Shown: positions 38,529-47,719 of the stretch, one piece after another
How the letters are laid out: the number at the start of each line of letters is the position of its first letter
How positions within the stretch are numbered: the first letter of the stretch is position 1
NCBI RefSeq assembly: GCF_010111755.1
Contig: NC_088957.1
Location: 372,001 to 436,000, forward strand
Reading direction: 5' to 3'
DNA length: 64,000 bases
DNA from: Nakaseomyces glabratus
Lineage: Eukaryota; Ascomycota; Saccharomycetes; Saccharomycetales; Saccharomycetaceae
Notes under the pieces: model-generated
Databases searched by the model: none
Told to the model about the DNA's origin: nothing
The model's input: the letters and a program-made list of their open reading frames with translations, nothing else
Program-made: the position numbers and the translations under genes

Positions 38529-39096
38529 TTCTTATATAATATTCTGAGTCAGAGTAACAAAACCTAAATGTACTTTCCTTTCAAGTATTGGTCTTAGTTA
38601 CTGGGAAAAAAAGTTTGGTTACATACCTCATTCTTTTTGATTGAAGTGTGAAAGTCCTACACCAATTTAATTCCTATATTTCCCTGAGGCAGTCTTAAAG
38701 TGTTACCCGAAATTATTGGCTGAAGGAAACAAAATAGTATTATATTACTTGTACTTTAAAGAGCTATATATAGAGGTCAGAGCACTAAAAACAGGTGGAT
38801 AATGTGTTAATATGTACATATTGTAATGTCATTATTCGAATTCTCATTAGGGGCATCTCATATTGCAATTTTGTAGTTAATTAAGTTATTTTCATTTGGT
38901 AAATGATTGGAGTATTTATCGTATGTTTGGTTGCGGGTATGGCATAATTCTCAGTAAAATCTATAGTTTACTTTTAATCTGTAAAAGCTGATAGATCAGA
39001 AAAGCGTGAGGCATATAGTTATTGTGAAAATCGTAGCAAAGTGGATTGTGATGTTTTCTATAGTAATAGTAACGATTGAGAGCTTAGTGTTACAGA
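38529..39096 (-). promoter_or_regulatory. HNT2 promoter and F-box gene 3' region
   Basis: This 568-bp spacer lies between tandem minus-strand genes. A possible leader intron of HNT2 lies at 38544-38626. The rest is AT-rich, with a TATATA run at about 38765. No gene is seen. Confidence 0.45.
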
Positions 39097-40677
39097 TTAG
39101 TAGGATACGTATAAACTGCCGTCTTGTTCCTCAAAGGCAGTAAGTAGATCTGCAACATCGTCCCCATTCATATCCCAGCCAAGTTTAGACGATACAGAGA
39201 TATTCTTTAAGCTTGGTAATCTAGATTCAAGTAAAGCGATTGTGAAATCATCCGGATGAATCTTTGAAGCAAGACCTAAGGAGCCACTACAATCCAAATA
39301 TATGGTCCTTAGAGGTCTAGCTTGTCTTCTTACTTCCAGGGGTAGGTCCGGTTCTATTGGAGTCAGAATGTATTCAGAAAATAACCATTTCGAGCAGTAA
39401 TCAACTTGTAGTCTTACAGACAACAGGTTCCTGCAATACCTGAAAATAAAATCGAGTGAGTTCTCTCTCAAGGCGGGCATTGGATAAAAAAATGACAAGT
39501 GCTTTAAGTTATGTCCAATTTTTGCCAAAACTGTATATATAGACTGCTCGTCTACTTGTGGGCAAAATGAGAATTCTAAAGTGGTTATTGTTTCAGGCCA
39601 GTTGGTCATAGCAACAAATTCATTGGTTATCCCTCCACTTAGCTTCAGATATTGAAGGTTATTTGGCCAGCAAAATTCTTGGAAACCTTCGCAATCTATT
39701 GAGCTTCTTGGGAAAGAAAGATGTGTAAGTTCGTTGAAGTTACTTATAGCTTTAAAAAGATCTTTCAGTTTGACTGTTTCGGAAACAAGTCCTAGATCAA
39801 GAAATCTTAACTTATGGCAATTTTTTAGAGAAATAAGTGGCGCATAACCAAAGCTTGTTTGAGGTGCCGTAAATGCAAGTAAATTATTGGAGCATCTTCT
39901 AAGTAATTTGGAGACATTGGAATTCTTACCACTTTGTAAAATTGTGGATAAATCAAGCATCTGAACCAGATCTCCTAATCTGTATCTATCTATTTTCTTG
40001 GAGCCAGCTCCGGGCATAGACGTTGTTGTAACAGCTGAGGTTATTGTTTCCACAAAAGCGTTAAAGTTTCTACTTGATAGTTTGGGGGCCCGATAAAGTC
40101 TTCCCAGAGACAAATAATACCAGTATTTAGATACCAACATAACGTTCATAATGTTTTCAAACTCAGTATTTTCTTTTTCATATTCTGTCTCTTCTACCAG
40201 ATCGAAATAGTACTTAACAACACGTCTTTGAATCTCTAATGGAATCTTCATCGGTATCATAGGAGGTTCGCATTCCACTTCATCATCCTGTATGGTCAAG
40301 CCTTCAAGTGACAAGTTTGTACTCCGTTTTCTTCCATGACTAGATAAACGTTTATTTCTATTTTTCCTCTTTGAAGTTTTGCTCTCTTCATCCTGTCCTT
40401 CATCATCACTCTCTGTCAATATATCGTTTCCAACAGAATCAGTGCGTCTAGTCTTTGCACCTATGATCTTCAACTCACCAGATTTATTTGTATTCTTCTC
40501 ATTTCCATCATACTCGTCACCATCATAGTACTCATCGCTTAGATCATCTTCTCCATCGACTACTCTCTTTCCGGTAGTCTTATACCGTGATAACATAACA
40601 TTCTGCATATATCCCTGGCCACCAACGTACTTCCGATAGGGCACAGCTGCCCTTCTCGGTCTTGACTTATTAGCCAT
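39097..40677 (-). CDS. F-box/LRR protein, orthologue of YDR306C
   Basis: The protein has 526 residues (S. cerevisiae Ydr306c about 478). A basic and acidic disordered N-terminus (to about 140) is followed by an F-box-like segment IPMKIPLEIQRRVVKYYFDL...VSKYWYYLSLGRLYR and leucine-rich-repeat-like sequence, for example LRFLDLGLVSETVKL and NLQYLKLSGGI. F-box proteins link substrates to the Skp1-cullin (SCF) ubiquitin ligase; the substrate is unknown. The call depends on these motifs plus adjacency to HNT2. A PAC-like GCGATGAGC lies about 100 bp upstream. Confidence 0.85.
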   Translation of the reverse strand: MANKSRPRRAAVPYRKYVGGQGYMQNVMLSRYKTTGKRVVDGEDDLSDEYYDGDEYDGNEKNTNKSGELKIIGAKTRRTDSVGNDILTESDDEGQDEESKTSKRKNRNKRLSSHGRKRSTNLSLEGLTIQDDEVECEPPMIPMKIPLEIQRRVVKYYFDLVEETEYEKENTEFENIMNVMLVSKYWYYLSLGRLYRAPKLSSRNFNAFVETITSAVTTTSMPGAGSKKIDRYRLGDLVQMLDLSTILQSGKNSNVSKLLRRCSNNLLAFTAPQTSFGYAPLISLKNCHKLRFLDLGLVSETVKLKDLFKAISNFNELTHLSFPRSSIDCEGFQEFCWPNNLQYLKLSGGITNEFVAMTNWPETITTLEFSFCPQVDEQSIYTVLAKIGHNLKHLSFFYPMPALRENSLDFIFRYCRNLLSVRLQVDYCSKWLFSEYILTPIEPDLPLEVRRQARPLRTIYLDCSGSLGLASKIHPDDFTIALLESRLPSLKNISVSSKLGWDMNGDDVADLLTAFEEQDGSLYVSY

Positions 40678-41111
40678 TAATTTTATTACTTGTGTTCTTG
40701 ATATCTACACTTTAGTATTAGAATATTTTCTCAGCAAATATAGTACTGTTCTGAACACTCCAACTTATGATACACACTTGCGATGAGCTAAGCTCCGAGG
40801 AGATTTAAAAGATTCACGATATGCACTTGAAGTTGGGGATGACAGAATGATAACCACAAGAAGTGAAACTTTTGATAATATTCGATATATAAATTAATGT
40901 TATTAATAATTATCAGTTAATGGTTGATTTTATAGAATTAGATACTTACATACCATTAGTAGACTTCATGGCGTATAGAAAATTTTTTGTGCTTGTTGAT
41001 TATTGAGTAGCAATGACAATGAATTGACCATTATTGATCTGTGCCATAAGTACACAATTTGGGTCAAAAATATAAATTTTAGTTACTTCTATTTATCCTT
41101 TACTTAGCTTA
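40678..41111 (-). promoter_or_regulatory. F-box gene promoter and OKP1 3' region
   Basis: This 434-bp spacer contains a PAC-like GCGATGAGC at 40780-40788 and AT-rich sequence. No gene was seen. Confidence 0.4.
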
Positions 41112-42059
41112 TTACAAAATCATCTTTTCAAGCTTATGAAGTCGATTTTGGTCATTAAACACTGAGGTTAGTTGGTTTGTCTCATCTATTAACTGCGCAA
41201 TAGGTCGTCTGATTGAGTGTGTTGTTTGATGTATTTGATGGGAGTTTTCCAAATTCAATTCAATAACATCTCTCCGGTAAGCTATCTTTTGTGTTGCACT
41301 ATCCAGACTATCACTAATGGATTGTAGCATCACTGGGTGTATTTCGTTTCTTACTAGTTTATCTGTAAGACGTTTATCGTTAGTTTGTTGGATATTTTCG
41401 GTTAGTTCTTTAGCATCTTGCAGTAGTTTCCTCTCCTTTGCAATTTCTTGCTCTAATATTTCTGCTTTCCGAAGCTCTTGGACATATCTCTCCTGGAGAA
41501 ACCTACGCTTCTCATAAATATATTCGATATTCAAGTCATTCTCTGTAAGACGAGATGGAAACTTGGAAAACCGCAGTTTCTTCTCTATCCTTTGCAAAAT
41601 GTCACCAAGCATCTTCTCTTTGTCCTCTTTGATTAGTTCTATTTCTTGTCTCTTACCTCTAAGTAGTCTCATTAGTTCATCATCGTACTTCTCAAATACT
41701 ATATCAACACTATTGGCGCTATTCGTTTCCAAGAGTTGCATAACTGAGTCTACCAAAATGCGAGACGGTTTTCTCCACCTCTTTAAGTTATAGTTGTTTG
41801 GCAGCCTATTCTTCATTTCCCGCCTTATCAATTTGGGAAACTGCCAGGGATTCTCTTCCTGATCTTCATCGCTTGAACTAGAGTCGCCACCGGCATTGAA
41901 GGTCTGAAACCTCACTTTGCCCTCATCAGTACCTACAACGCTGGATGTCTCTTCATTTACAAATAGATGCCTCTGATTCCGCACTTCGTCATCCGAACTA
42001 TGCACAATGTCATCGTCTTCACTCCCTGAGCTCGTAACAATTCCATCCAGCAAAGACAT
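41112..42059 (-). CDS. OKP1: Okp1, COMA complex kinetochore subunit (CENP-Q)
   Basis: The protein has 315 residues from the ATG at 42059; the open frame starts two codons earlier with a GTG. An acidic Ser-rich N-terminus (to about 70) precedes the conserved core PWQFPKLIRREMKNRLPNNY, LKRWRKPSRIL and LLETNSANSVDIVFEKYDDE, then a long coiled coil (about 130-240). These match S. cerevisiae Okp1 (406 residues), but the tail is shorter. Okp1 forms COMA with Ctf19, Mcm21 and Ame1 and links centromeric Cse4 nucleosomes to the outer kinetochore. Its neighbour RNR4 is the same as in S. cerevisiae (YGR179C/YGR180C), which supports the call. Confidence 0.92.
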   Translation of the reverse strand: MSLLDGIVTSSGSEDDDIVHSSDDEVRNQRHLFVNEETSSVVGTDEGKVRFQTFNAGGDSSSSDEDQEENPWQFPKLIRREMKNRLPNNYNLKRWRKPSRILVDSVMQLLETNSANSVDIVFEKYDDELMRLLRGKRQEIELIKEDKEKMLGDILQRIEKKLRFSKFPSRLTENDLNIEYIYEKRRFLQERYVQELRKAEILEQEIAKERKLLQDAKELTENIQQTNDKRLTDKLVRNEIHPVMLQSISDSLDSATQKIAYRRDVIELNLENSHQIHQTTHSIRRPIAQLIDETNQLTSVFNDQNRLHKLEKMIL

Positions 42060-42569
42060 AACCACTTCTACAGAACTTCACTTGTCTACTATCTAGTCTT
42101 CCTCTTCTCAGCCTGGTCCAGCCTTAGATAGCAATTATATGTCTTGATCTGCAAGTTAATTGTTTATTTGTGAGCTCATCGCGCGTTCGGGTCTTAATTT
42201 TAATTTTTATTTTGGTCAGACAAGGTTGTATAATGCGGAAGGGTTAATAGACAATGGACAGTAAATATGTGCAGATACAACTTCCTTCAAGTTTGCTGGT
42301 GGATAAATTCAAAGAAACTATGACAGTAAAATTTAAGGTCTATAAGATACAAATATGTAGATAGTGTAACAAAGTAAGAAAATCCGAAAAAACATTATAT
42401 CTGATTGTGTGAAGATATCTATACTAAAATAGGAGAGTGAAATAAAAGGTATGAATGTTCAGCATCAAAGCTAGTTGGGTTTTGTTAATTATATATAAAA
42501 GTGCAGGTTTCCATCTTATACCTTAGTTTCCCCAAAAGAGGTAAAAATTCATAAAGCTTTTGTAATAAC
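42060..42569 (-). promoter_or_regulatory. OKP1 promoter and RNR4 3' region
   Basis: This 510-bp spacer contains a PAC-like GCTCATCGC at 42174-42182 inside a CG-rich string (CATCGCGCG), then AT-rich sequence for the RNR4 3' end. No gene was seen. Confidence 0.4.
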
Positions 42570-43640
42570 TCAGAAGTCAGAATCGAACTTGATCTTGTCA
42601 CTGCTTGCAACTGAACCAGCTGTCTTAGCAGTACCGCTGGTAGCAGAAGCCTTTTGGTAGTCAGAGACCTTCTTTTCAAAGAAGTTAGTCTTACCAATAG
42701 ATGTAGCTTCTTCCATGAATGGGAATGGGTTTGTGGCGTTGTAGAATTTCTCGTTACCGAAGGATACTAGCAGCTTGTCAGCAACGCTCTCGATGTATTG
42801 ATCTATTTCTTTCAAGTCCATACCCAGCTTTTCAATTGGCATGGAGTTTCTGTAATGGGCTTTTTCGATTTCGACAGCCTCGGTAATGATCTGTTCGATA
42901 ATCTTTGGATTTGGCTTGGTCTTCAAGTGAGCAAACAACAAGCATGCAAAGTCGGCGTAGAAGCCTCTGTCTCTGCAGATGTGATTTGTGGCCATAGCGA
43001 CACCAGGCATGATACCCTTCTCCTTTGTCAACCAGTACAAAGCAGCGAAGGCACCGGACATGAAGATACCTTCTCTGGCAGCGGAGGCGACCAATCTTTC
43101 AGCGTAAAGAGATTCATCGTCAAAGACCCATCTGTGAGCCCATTCACTCTTAGCCTTGACCTCTTCTTGTTGGCAAACGGCCTTGAACAATGGGATGTTG
43201 TCAACACTAGTGAACAAAGCATCGACCAACATAGAGTAGATTTCATCGTAAATGTTCTCCATCATAATCTGGAAACCATAGAATGACTTACCTTCTGGGT
43301 TTTGCAATTCAGCGGAGAACTTCTCAACAATGTTCTTGTTAACAATGTTGTCAGTTCTAGAACAGATGGCAAGGTAGTTACCGAAGAACTCCTTCTGACC
43401 AGCACTTAGAGTTTCCCAGTCCTTGACATCCTTAGCCAGTTCCATGTCTTCAGCAGTCCAGAAAGCCGCCTCAACCTTCTTGTAAGCAGCCCAGATCTCA
43501 TGGTACTTGATTGGAAACATGACAAATCTACGCTTGTTCTCCATCAGCAAGACCTCATCCTTCTCGCCTTCCTTCATGTGATGACGCTCATCGTCAAACT
43601 TGGATAGAAATTTGTGGTGTTCTTCAGCAGTAACGTTCAT
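42570..43640 (-). CDS. RNR4: Rnr4, catalytically inactive ribonucleotide reductase small subunit
   Basis: The protein has 356 residues. It is closest to Rnr4, not Rnr2: of the six iron ligands of class I small subunits only three acidic positions remain acidic (E67 for Asp, E128, E190). The others are Tyr131 for His, Arg225 for Glu and Tyr228 for His. It therefore cannot assemble the diiron-tyrosyl cofactor itself. Rnr4 pairs with Rnr2 and stabilises it for iron loading, giving dNTP synthesis with the large subunit. The tail ends KFDSDF, like the small-subunit C-terminus that docks on Rnr1. Codon bias is strong. Two MCB elements upstream fit G1/S expression. Confidence 0.95.
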   Translation of the reverse strand: MNVTAEEHHKFLSKFDDERHHMKEGEKDEVLLMENKRRFVMFPIKYHEIWAAYKKVEAAFWTAEDMELAKDVKDWETLSAGQKEFFGNYLAICSRTDNIVNKNIVEKFSAELQNPEGKSFYGFQIMMENIYDEIYSMLVDALFTSVDNIPLFKAVCQQEEVKAKSEWAHRWVFDDESLYAERLVASAAREGIFMSGAFAALYWLTKEKGIMPGVAMATNHICRDRGFYADFACLLFAHLKTKPNPKIIEQIITEAVEIEKAHYRNSMPIEKLGMDLKEIDQYIESVADKLLVSFGNEKFYNATNPFPFMEEATSIGKTNFFEKKVSDYQKASATSGTAKTAGSVASSDKIKFDSDF

Positions 43641-44043
43641 TCTTGTATACCTTAAATATATTGTTATTTTACTAGGTGTTATCTATTATATACAGATCAA
43701 TTCCAATTGGGCAAGATCAATCAAATCCTTGGCCCTCTTTATATACAATTTCAAGGCCAATTTTTCAAAATTTTTCAAAATTTTTCTTTTTTTTTTTCCC
43801 CTTCCCTTCAAGAGAATTATAGGAATCCCAATTATATTTAAACTACAAGGGAAACCCACCCAACACTCATCACTTGCCCCCGCAGAACTATCGAGGTCTC
43901 TTTAGCCACAAACCACTATTACTAAGATTAAGATCAATGTCCTGATGGCTTCTCCCATTGTTCTCCAGACACCCCCCAATCAATGAATGAAAAAAAAGAA
44001 ACGGGAACGACGTTTAGGTAAATATTTACATCAGGTTCCTGTA

Positions 44044-44049
44044 ACGCGT
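44044..44049. promoter_or_regulatory. MCB element (MBF) upstream of RNR4
   Basis: ACGCGT lies about 400 bp upstream of RNR4. It is a palindromic MCB core. Confidence 0.45.
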
Positions 44050-44169
44050 GGATGTTTACGTGTTTCTTGCCACAACTGTATGTTTGTTTTGTACACAAAC
44101 ATAAGAAGTACTGAAATATATATGATATATATAAGAAACGCAAATATCCAGATTTACATTGACGTATAT

Positions 44170-44175
44170 ACGCGT
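44170..44175. promoter_or_regulatory. Second MCB element upstream of RNR4
   Basis: This is a second ACGCGT, about 530 bp upstream of RNR4. Paired MCBs make a functional MBF target more likely. Confidence 0.4.
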
Positions 44176-44428
44176 TCAACTTGTTCACACCACATTAAGA
44201 AAACATTTAGCAATCAAGCATACGGCTCTTTTGAAACTTCCTTGCTATAGCCCCATGTCAGAATTTCTTATCGTAATGGCCACCGTTGAAGTATCACACC
44301 AGTAATCTCACTTCTAAATGCAATATTTGCATATTGTAAATACTACAGATTATAAACTACTGCTGTGTTGACTCCATTTCATGTTGGCGAAGCTGAAATA
44401 ACAATTTCAAAAATTAAAAAAAAATTAA

Positions 44429-44547
44429 TGGTTGCTAAGAGATTCGAACTCTTGCATCTTACGATACCTGAGTGCTCCTGAGTTTGTTAACCCAATAAGT
44501 ATTTTTCAACTTGAATCAGGCGCCTTAGACCGCTCGGCCAAACAACC
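44429..44547 (-). tRNA. tRNA-Leu(CAA) with intron
   Basis: On the minus strand the gene starts GGTTGTTTGGCCGAGCGG and ends GAGTTCGAATCTC and AGCAACC plus discriminator A. The acceptor stem pairs (one G-U). The anticodon CAA (GATTCAAG) is followed by an intron of about 35 nt, and a class II variable arm (TATCGTAAGATG) is present, as in yeast tRNA-Leu(CAA). A nine-A run (44416-44424) provides the T-tract terminator on the minus strand. Confidence 0.95.
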
Positions 44548-45041
44548 ATATTGTATTTGTTGAAGATGTGAAAAGAGTTAATGACCATATTTACTACTAC
44601 CAAAAGCCTGGATGTAAGATACAGGGTACGAGTTCGTCACAGGTATTCAGCGGATTATAGCCGTAGATCGGTACGTATCACGGGATGTAATAGTTTGGAT
44701 AATAGAAATACAGGTCAGTAATATATAAACGGTTCGGACTTTCACTTATGTGTCACAGAAGAGGAACCTAATAAGTCTATGTGACTTATAAAGACTCGTT
44801 CTTCGAACAAAGATTCTCCTGGTTTAACTTAAAACTTATAACTCTGAAACAATAGTAATGTGTGACTCGATATAAGCTGAACTTGTACCAAGTATCAAAA
44901 CTAAAATGTTAAATGATAATAAGTCTTATTAGAAAACTAGAATAAGCTTTTTGGTATTTCTTATTACTGTTCTTATTGTGATCTTTCTACTGAAAGAATA
45001 AGGAAAGTATAATAATACAATTTACTGAAGAAACGAATTTT

Positions 45042-45366
45042 AATTCTCACGTCTGAGAATTCGGATGCTATTTATATCCTTCTCGGATTAGATAACTTAT
45101 GGCCGAATGGAGAATCTTAAGATCTCCTTTTACCCCGCGGAGTTTCCTTTTAGTTGGGGTAAGTAATTGGGGTAATTATTTTATTAAGCGCTTATCTGAT
45201 CTTGAGGTTAAGTCACACCTTGCTTCAGATTTGATTCGTCATATGTACGTCATGCTAACATAACTTTAATCTCCGCATCTTTAATTTAGTGGGGCACGCT
45301 GCTAGCTATTAGGCGGCATCCGTTTATGCCCCACAAGGTTCCCGAGGTATCTTATGAGATACCTCG
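45042..45366. repeat. Cluster of inverted repeats (hairpins)
   Basis: Inverted repeats visible: AATTCTCA-CGTC-TGAGAATT (45042-45061); GGAGAATCTT/AAGATCTCC (about 45107-45126); TACCCC...GGGGTA (45131-45161); ATCTGA...TCAGAT (45194-45230); GTGGGGCA...TGCCCCAC (45289-45334) with an inner GCTGC/GCGGC stem; CGAGGTATCT-TATG-AGATACCTCG (45343-45366). Confidence 0.7.
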
Positions 45367-45439
45367 TCATGTCACGTCAATTCTCCACTTTCCTACTTCT
45401 GAGGTTTCTCCTTATATGTTGCCGGCTTTAAGGATACAT

Positions 45440-45580
45440 CTCATCCGTCAATCAAGTGTGAACTGAATAACATGACTTATGCATGACGCACACTCATCAG
45501 AGCGTTTAGCTTCCTACAACCTTACGAATCTACTTAAATAGGTCACATGTAGTGCACTAATATCATAATGCTTACACTGG
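45440..45580. repeat. Decayed dispersed repeat, copy A
   Basis: Its best part, AGCGTTTA...CAACCTT.C.AATC.ACTTA.TTAGGTCAC.TG, is shared with sequence at about 48900-49040, in the same orientation, including TATCATAA and TACAC beyond it. By eye the identity is roughly 70-75% over about 85 bp, fading outward. Confidence 0.5.
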
Positions 45581-45736
45581 AAAATCACGTGAAAGCCGAG
45601 AAAGGTATACTCTACAAGTATTAATGGAATATGGGGATGTATAAAGTTCAAGCACCGTTAACATAACAAAAAAAAAATCAAAACTCTAGATATACAGATT
45701 ATAGCTAAATCATTAAATGAATATATACAAAAACAA

Positions 45737-47719
45737 CTAACCTACAGATATTTTTGTTTCCCTCCATATCTGGGCTAGATGGTTGACAAATCTCTTAGTC
45801 TTCTTGTCAAACCGTACCAGCTTACTGTCGGCGTCACCTATCCTGTCAACAAATGTACAGTAATACTCTACTGAGCTCCCAATTCTGTACTTCCATTTCT
45901 TGACTACTCTAGATGGAATTATAAAACCTGTGATGGCTAAAAACCCGCGTTTGGGCTCCTTGCTGGCAAACTGTTGTTCATCTCTTCTCACAACATTTAC
46001 ATCTGTGCTTGGTAGCGATCTTTTTCTTATACCAACTTCGCTTTCAATATCTATTTCTTGTAACTTATCCGACTCACATTCATAGAAAGTTCCTTTACCC
46101 CAAAGCAGTTTATCTTCATGATCAACATGTATTACTTGGTTGGAACATATTTCGGGAACACCAAGTCTATCTTCTATAGTTGAGCGTCTAATTGGTCCTA
46201 TTATACCTGCGTCGATAGTGCCTACTGCAAATTCCATTCCAGCAACGTATGGACCAAACCAGAACGCTTCTTTTGTACCGGTTGAACAGTGAGCATAGTC
46301 CCTGTGCATGTTCATAACCATACCCATGATTAGTCCACCTAACTTTTGCTTCTTGTTCAACAATATAACACCCCCATCAACTTGATGCATTAAATATAGG
46401 TTATAATACCCATGAAGTATAGCACCCATGGGATCTGATGTATCTGTGAGGCGTGGGTCATTCATTCTAAGAGGAAATTTGGAACCAATTGTTTTATATT
46501 CATCCATGGATGGCTCTAGTGATTTCATAACATCCGTACATATATACGCATGCAGCAAAGCCCCCAGATACTTGTCTCGCCACATATATAAACCGGAATT
46601 TTTATACTCTTCATTCTCCAATAACTCTTCTGGATTTACATAAGGTATGACCTCGATATCCATCATTACCACATCTTCAAATGTATTAAATATTGATGCT
46701 AGAAACTTATCGTCATAACCAACAAATGTTCCCTTATTGAAACTATCGTCAATGAGTGCTTCTATCTCAATTATTGTTACGTGTTGATCAGATTCCTCCG
46801 CATATGAAATGATTGCATCCTTGAACCTTGCTAGAGTCACATTCCTTTTAAATACTAGTTGAATAGGAAGAGTATTTCCATTTTCTTTTAGAAATTTAAA
46901 CAATTTCCTCAATATATGGAGATTGTTTGACTCTATAGTAATAACTAATCCTTTGCCCTTTGCTTCATTTCTCCAATTCCTCAGAAAATTGAGATTATAT
47001 TCTAGAGCTCTTTGTTTTGTCTTAGGTTTCGTTATAACTTTACCCGTTCTCAAATCGGTAAGTTTTGGATACAAGTATTGATCTGAAGTGACATTCACAA
47101 ATTGAAACATTGGAAACATCCTATGGTTAAACTCAGTAGCATTATGTTCATCTAGTCCAAGCTTTTTAAAAACCTGTATCACGTCAACCCCTTTATCTAA
47201 AAAGCAATGGTTATACATTCGAATTCTTTCAACCGGGTGCAACAAACTGTATTTTTTCATAGCCATGTCTTTATTCCAGACTAATATTTCACTATTGTTC
47301 CATTTTGGATCGCCGTCATACAGAGCTTTCACTAAAAGACTACATCTATCTAAATCAGAAGCAGCATTCCAATACGGCAATGTATTGTATTCTAGTTGTT
47401 CTACCGTTAAAGGTTTCCAGAATAGCAAGTTTTTCCATTGTTGCTGGCGGTTATTTTCCTGCTCCATTTTATATGCCTTTGAAGTAATCCTGCCAAATAA
47501 CTGACTCGAACTTCCTAGTTTCAATTGACTTTCATACTCAGTATACCTATATTTTATAGAAGACAACTTTGCTGTATCTTCATGTTGGTTATACCAAATT
47601 AGAAGACATAGTGAGATGAAAAATGACAATAGAAAAGAGGCACGTCTGTTGAAAGAATGCCTATTCCCTAAAACATCCTTACAACCATAAAAAATGTATC
47701 GAAGCCCCTCAATGGACAT
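45737..47719 (-). CDS. MNN1-family (GT71) alpha-1,3-mannosyltransferase
   Basis: The protein has 660 residues. It is a type II membrane protein with a short cytosolic N-terminus, a signal-anchor at about 28-43 and a luminal catalytic domain. It aligns with S. cerevisiae Mnt3 (630) and relatives (Mnn1, Mnt2, Mnt4) at MFPMFQFVN, KGLVITIESNN, FNTFEDVVMMDIEVIPYVNP, KEAFWFGPYVAG and CSNQVIHVDHEDKLLWG. Such enzymes add terminal alpha-1,3-mannose to N- and O-glycans of wall proteins in the Golgi. The usual DxD metal motif (DAD in Mnt3) reads D354-I-E356 here. Which paralogue it is cannot be settled. The gene stands alone between tRNA-rich, gene-free stretches. Confidence 0.88.
   Translation of the reverse strand: MSIEGLRYIFYGCKDVLGNRHSFNRRASFLLSFFISLCLLIWYNQHEDTAKLSSIKYRYTEYESQLKLGSSSQLFGRITSKAYKMEQENNRQQQWKNLLFWKPLTVEQLEYNTLPYWNAASDLDRCSLLVKALYDGDPKWNNSEILVWNKDMAMKKYSLLHPVERIRMYNHCFLDKGVDVIQVFKKLGLDEHNATEFNHRMFPMFQFVNVTSDQYLYPKLTDLRTGKVITKPKTKQRALEYNLNFLRNWRNEAKGKGLVITIESNNLHILRKLFKFLKENGNTLPIQLVFKRNVTLARFKDAIISYAEESDQHVTIIEIEALIDDSFNKGTFVGYDDKFLASIFNTFEDVVMMDIEVIPYVNPEELLENEEYKNSGLYMWRDKYLGALLHAYICTDVMKSLEPSMDEYKTIGSKFPLRMNDPRLTDTSDPMGAILHGYYNLYLMHQVDGGVILLNKKQKLGGLIMGMVMNMHRDYAHCSTGTKEAFWFGPYVAGMEFAVGTIDAGIIGPIRRSTIEDRLGVPEICSNQVIHVDHEDKLLWGKGTFYECESDKLQEIDIESEVGIRKRSLPSTDVNVVRRDEQQFASKEPKRGFLAITGFIIPSRVVKKWKYRIGSSVEYYCTFVDRIGDADSKLVRFDKKTKRFVNHLAQIWRETKISVG

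Larger units (their letters stand above)
43641..44428 (-). promoter_or_regulatory. RNR4 promoter region
   Basis: The RNR4 upstream region contains a TATATAAA box (minus strand, about 43739-43746, some 100 bp from the ATG). A tandem TTTTTCAAAA repeat runs into a poly-T tract at about 43759-43798. Two ACGCGT elements lie at 44044 and 44170. A canonical Rfx1/Crt1 X-box (GTTGCCATGGCAAC) was not found by eye. Confidence 0.55.
44548..45736. other. Gene-free region upstream of tRNA-Leu, hairpin- and relic-rich
   Basis: These 1.19 kb contain no gene. The stretch from 45042 to 45366 carries at least five inverted repeats, including two strong hairpins. A decayed sequence at about 45440-45580 is repeated near tRNA-Thr. 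TGTTGAAGA at 44559 could be a decayed LTR end beside the tRNA, but no matching end is visible. Overall it looks like an old insertion zone upstream of a tRNA gene. Confidence 0.5.
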
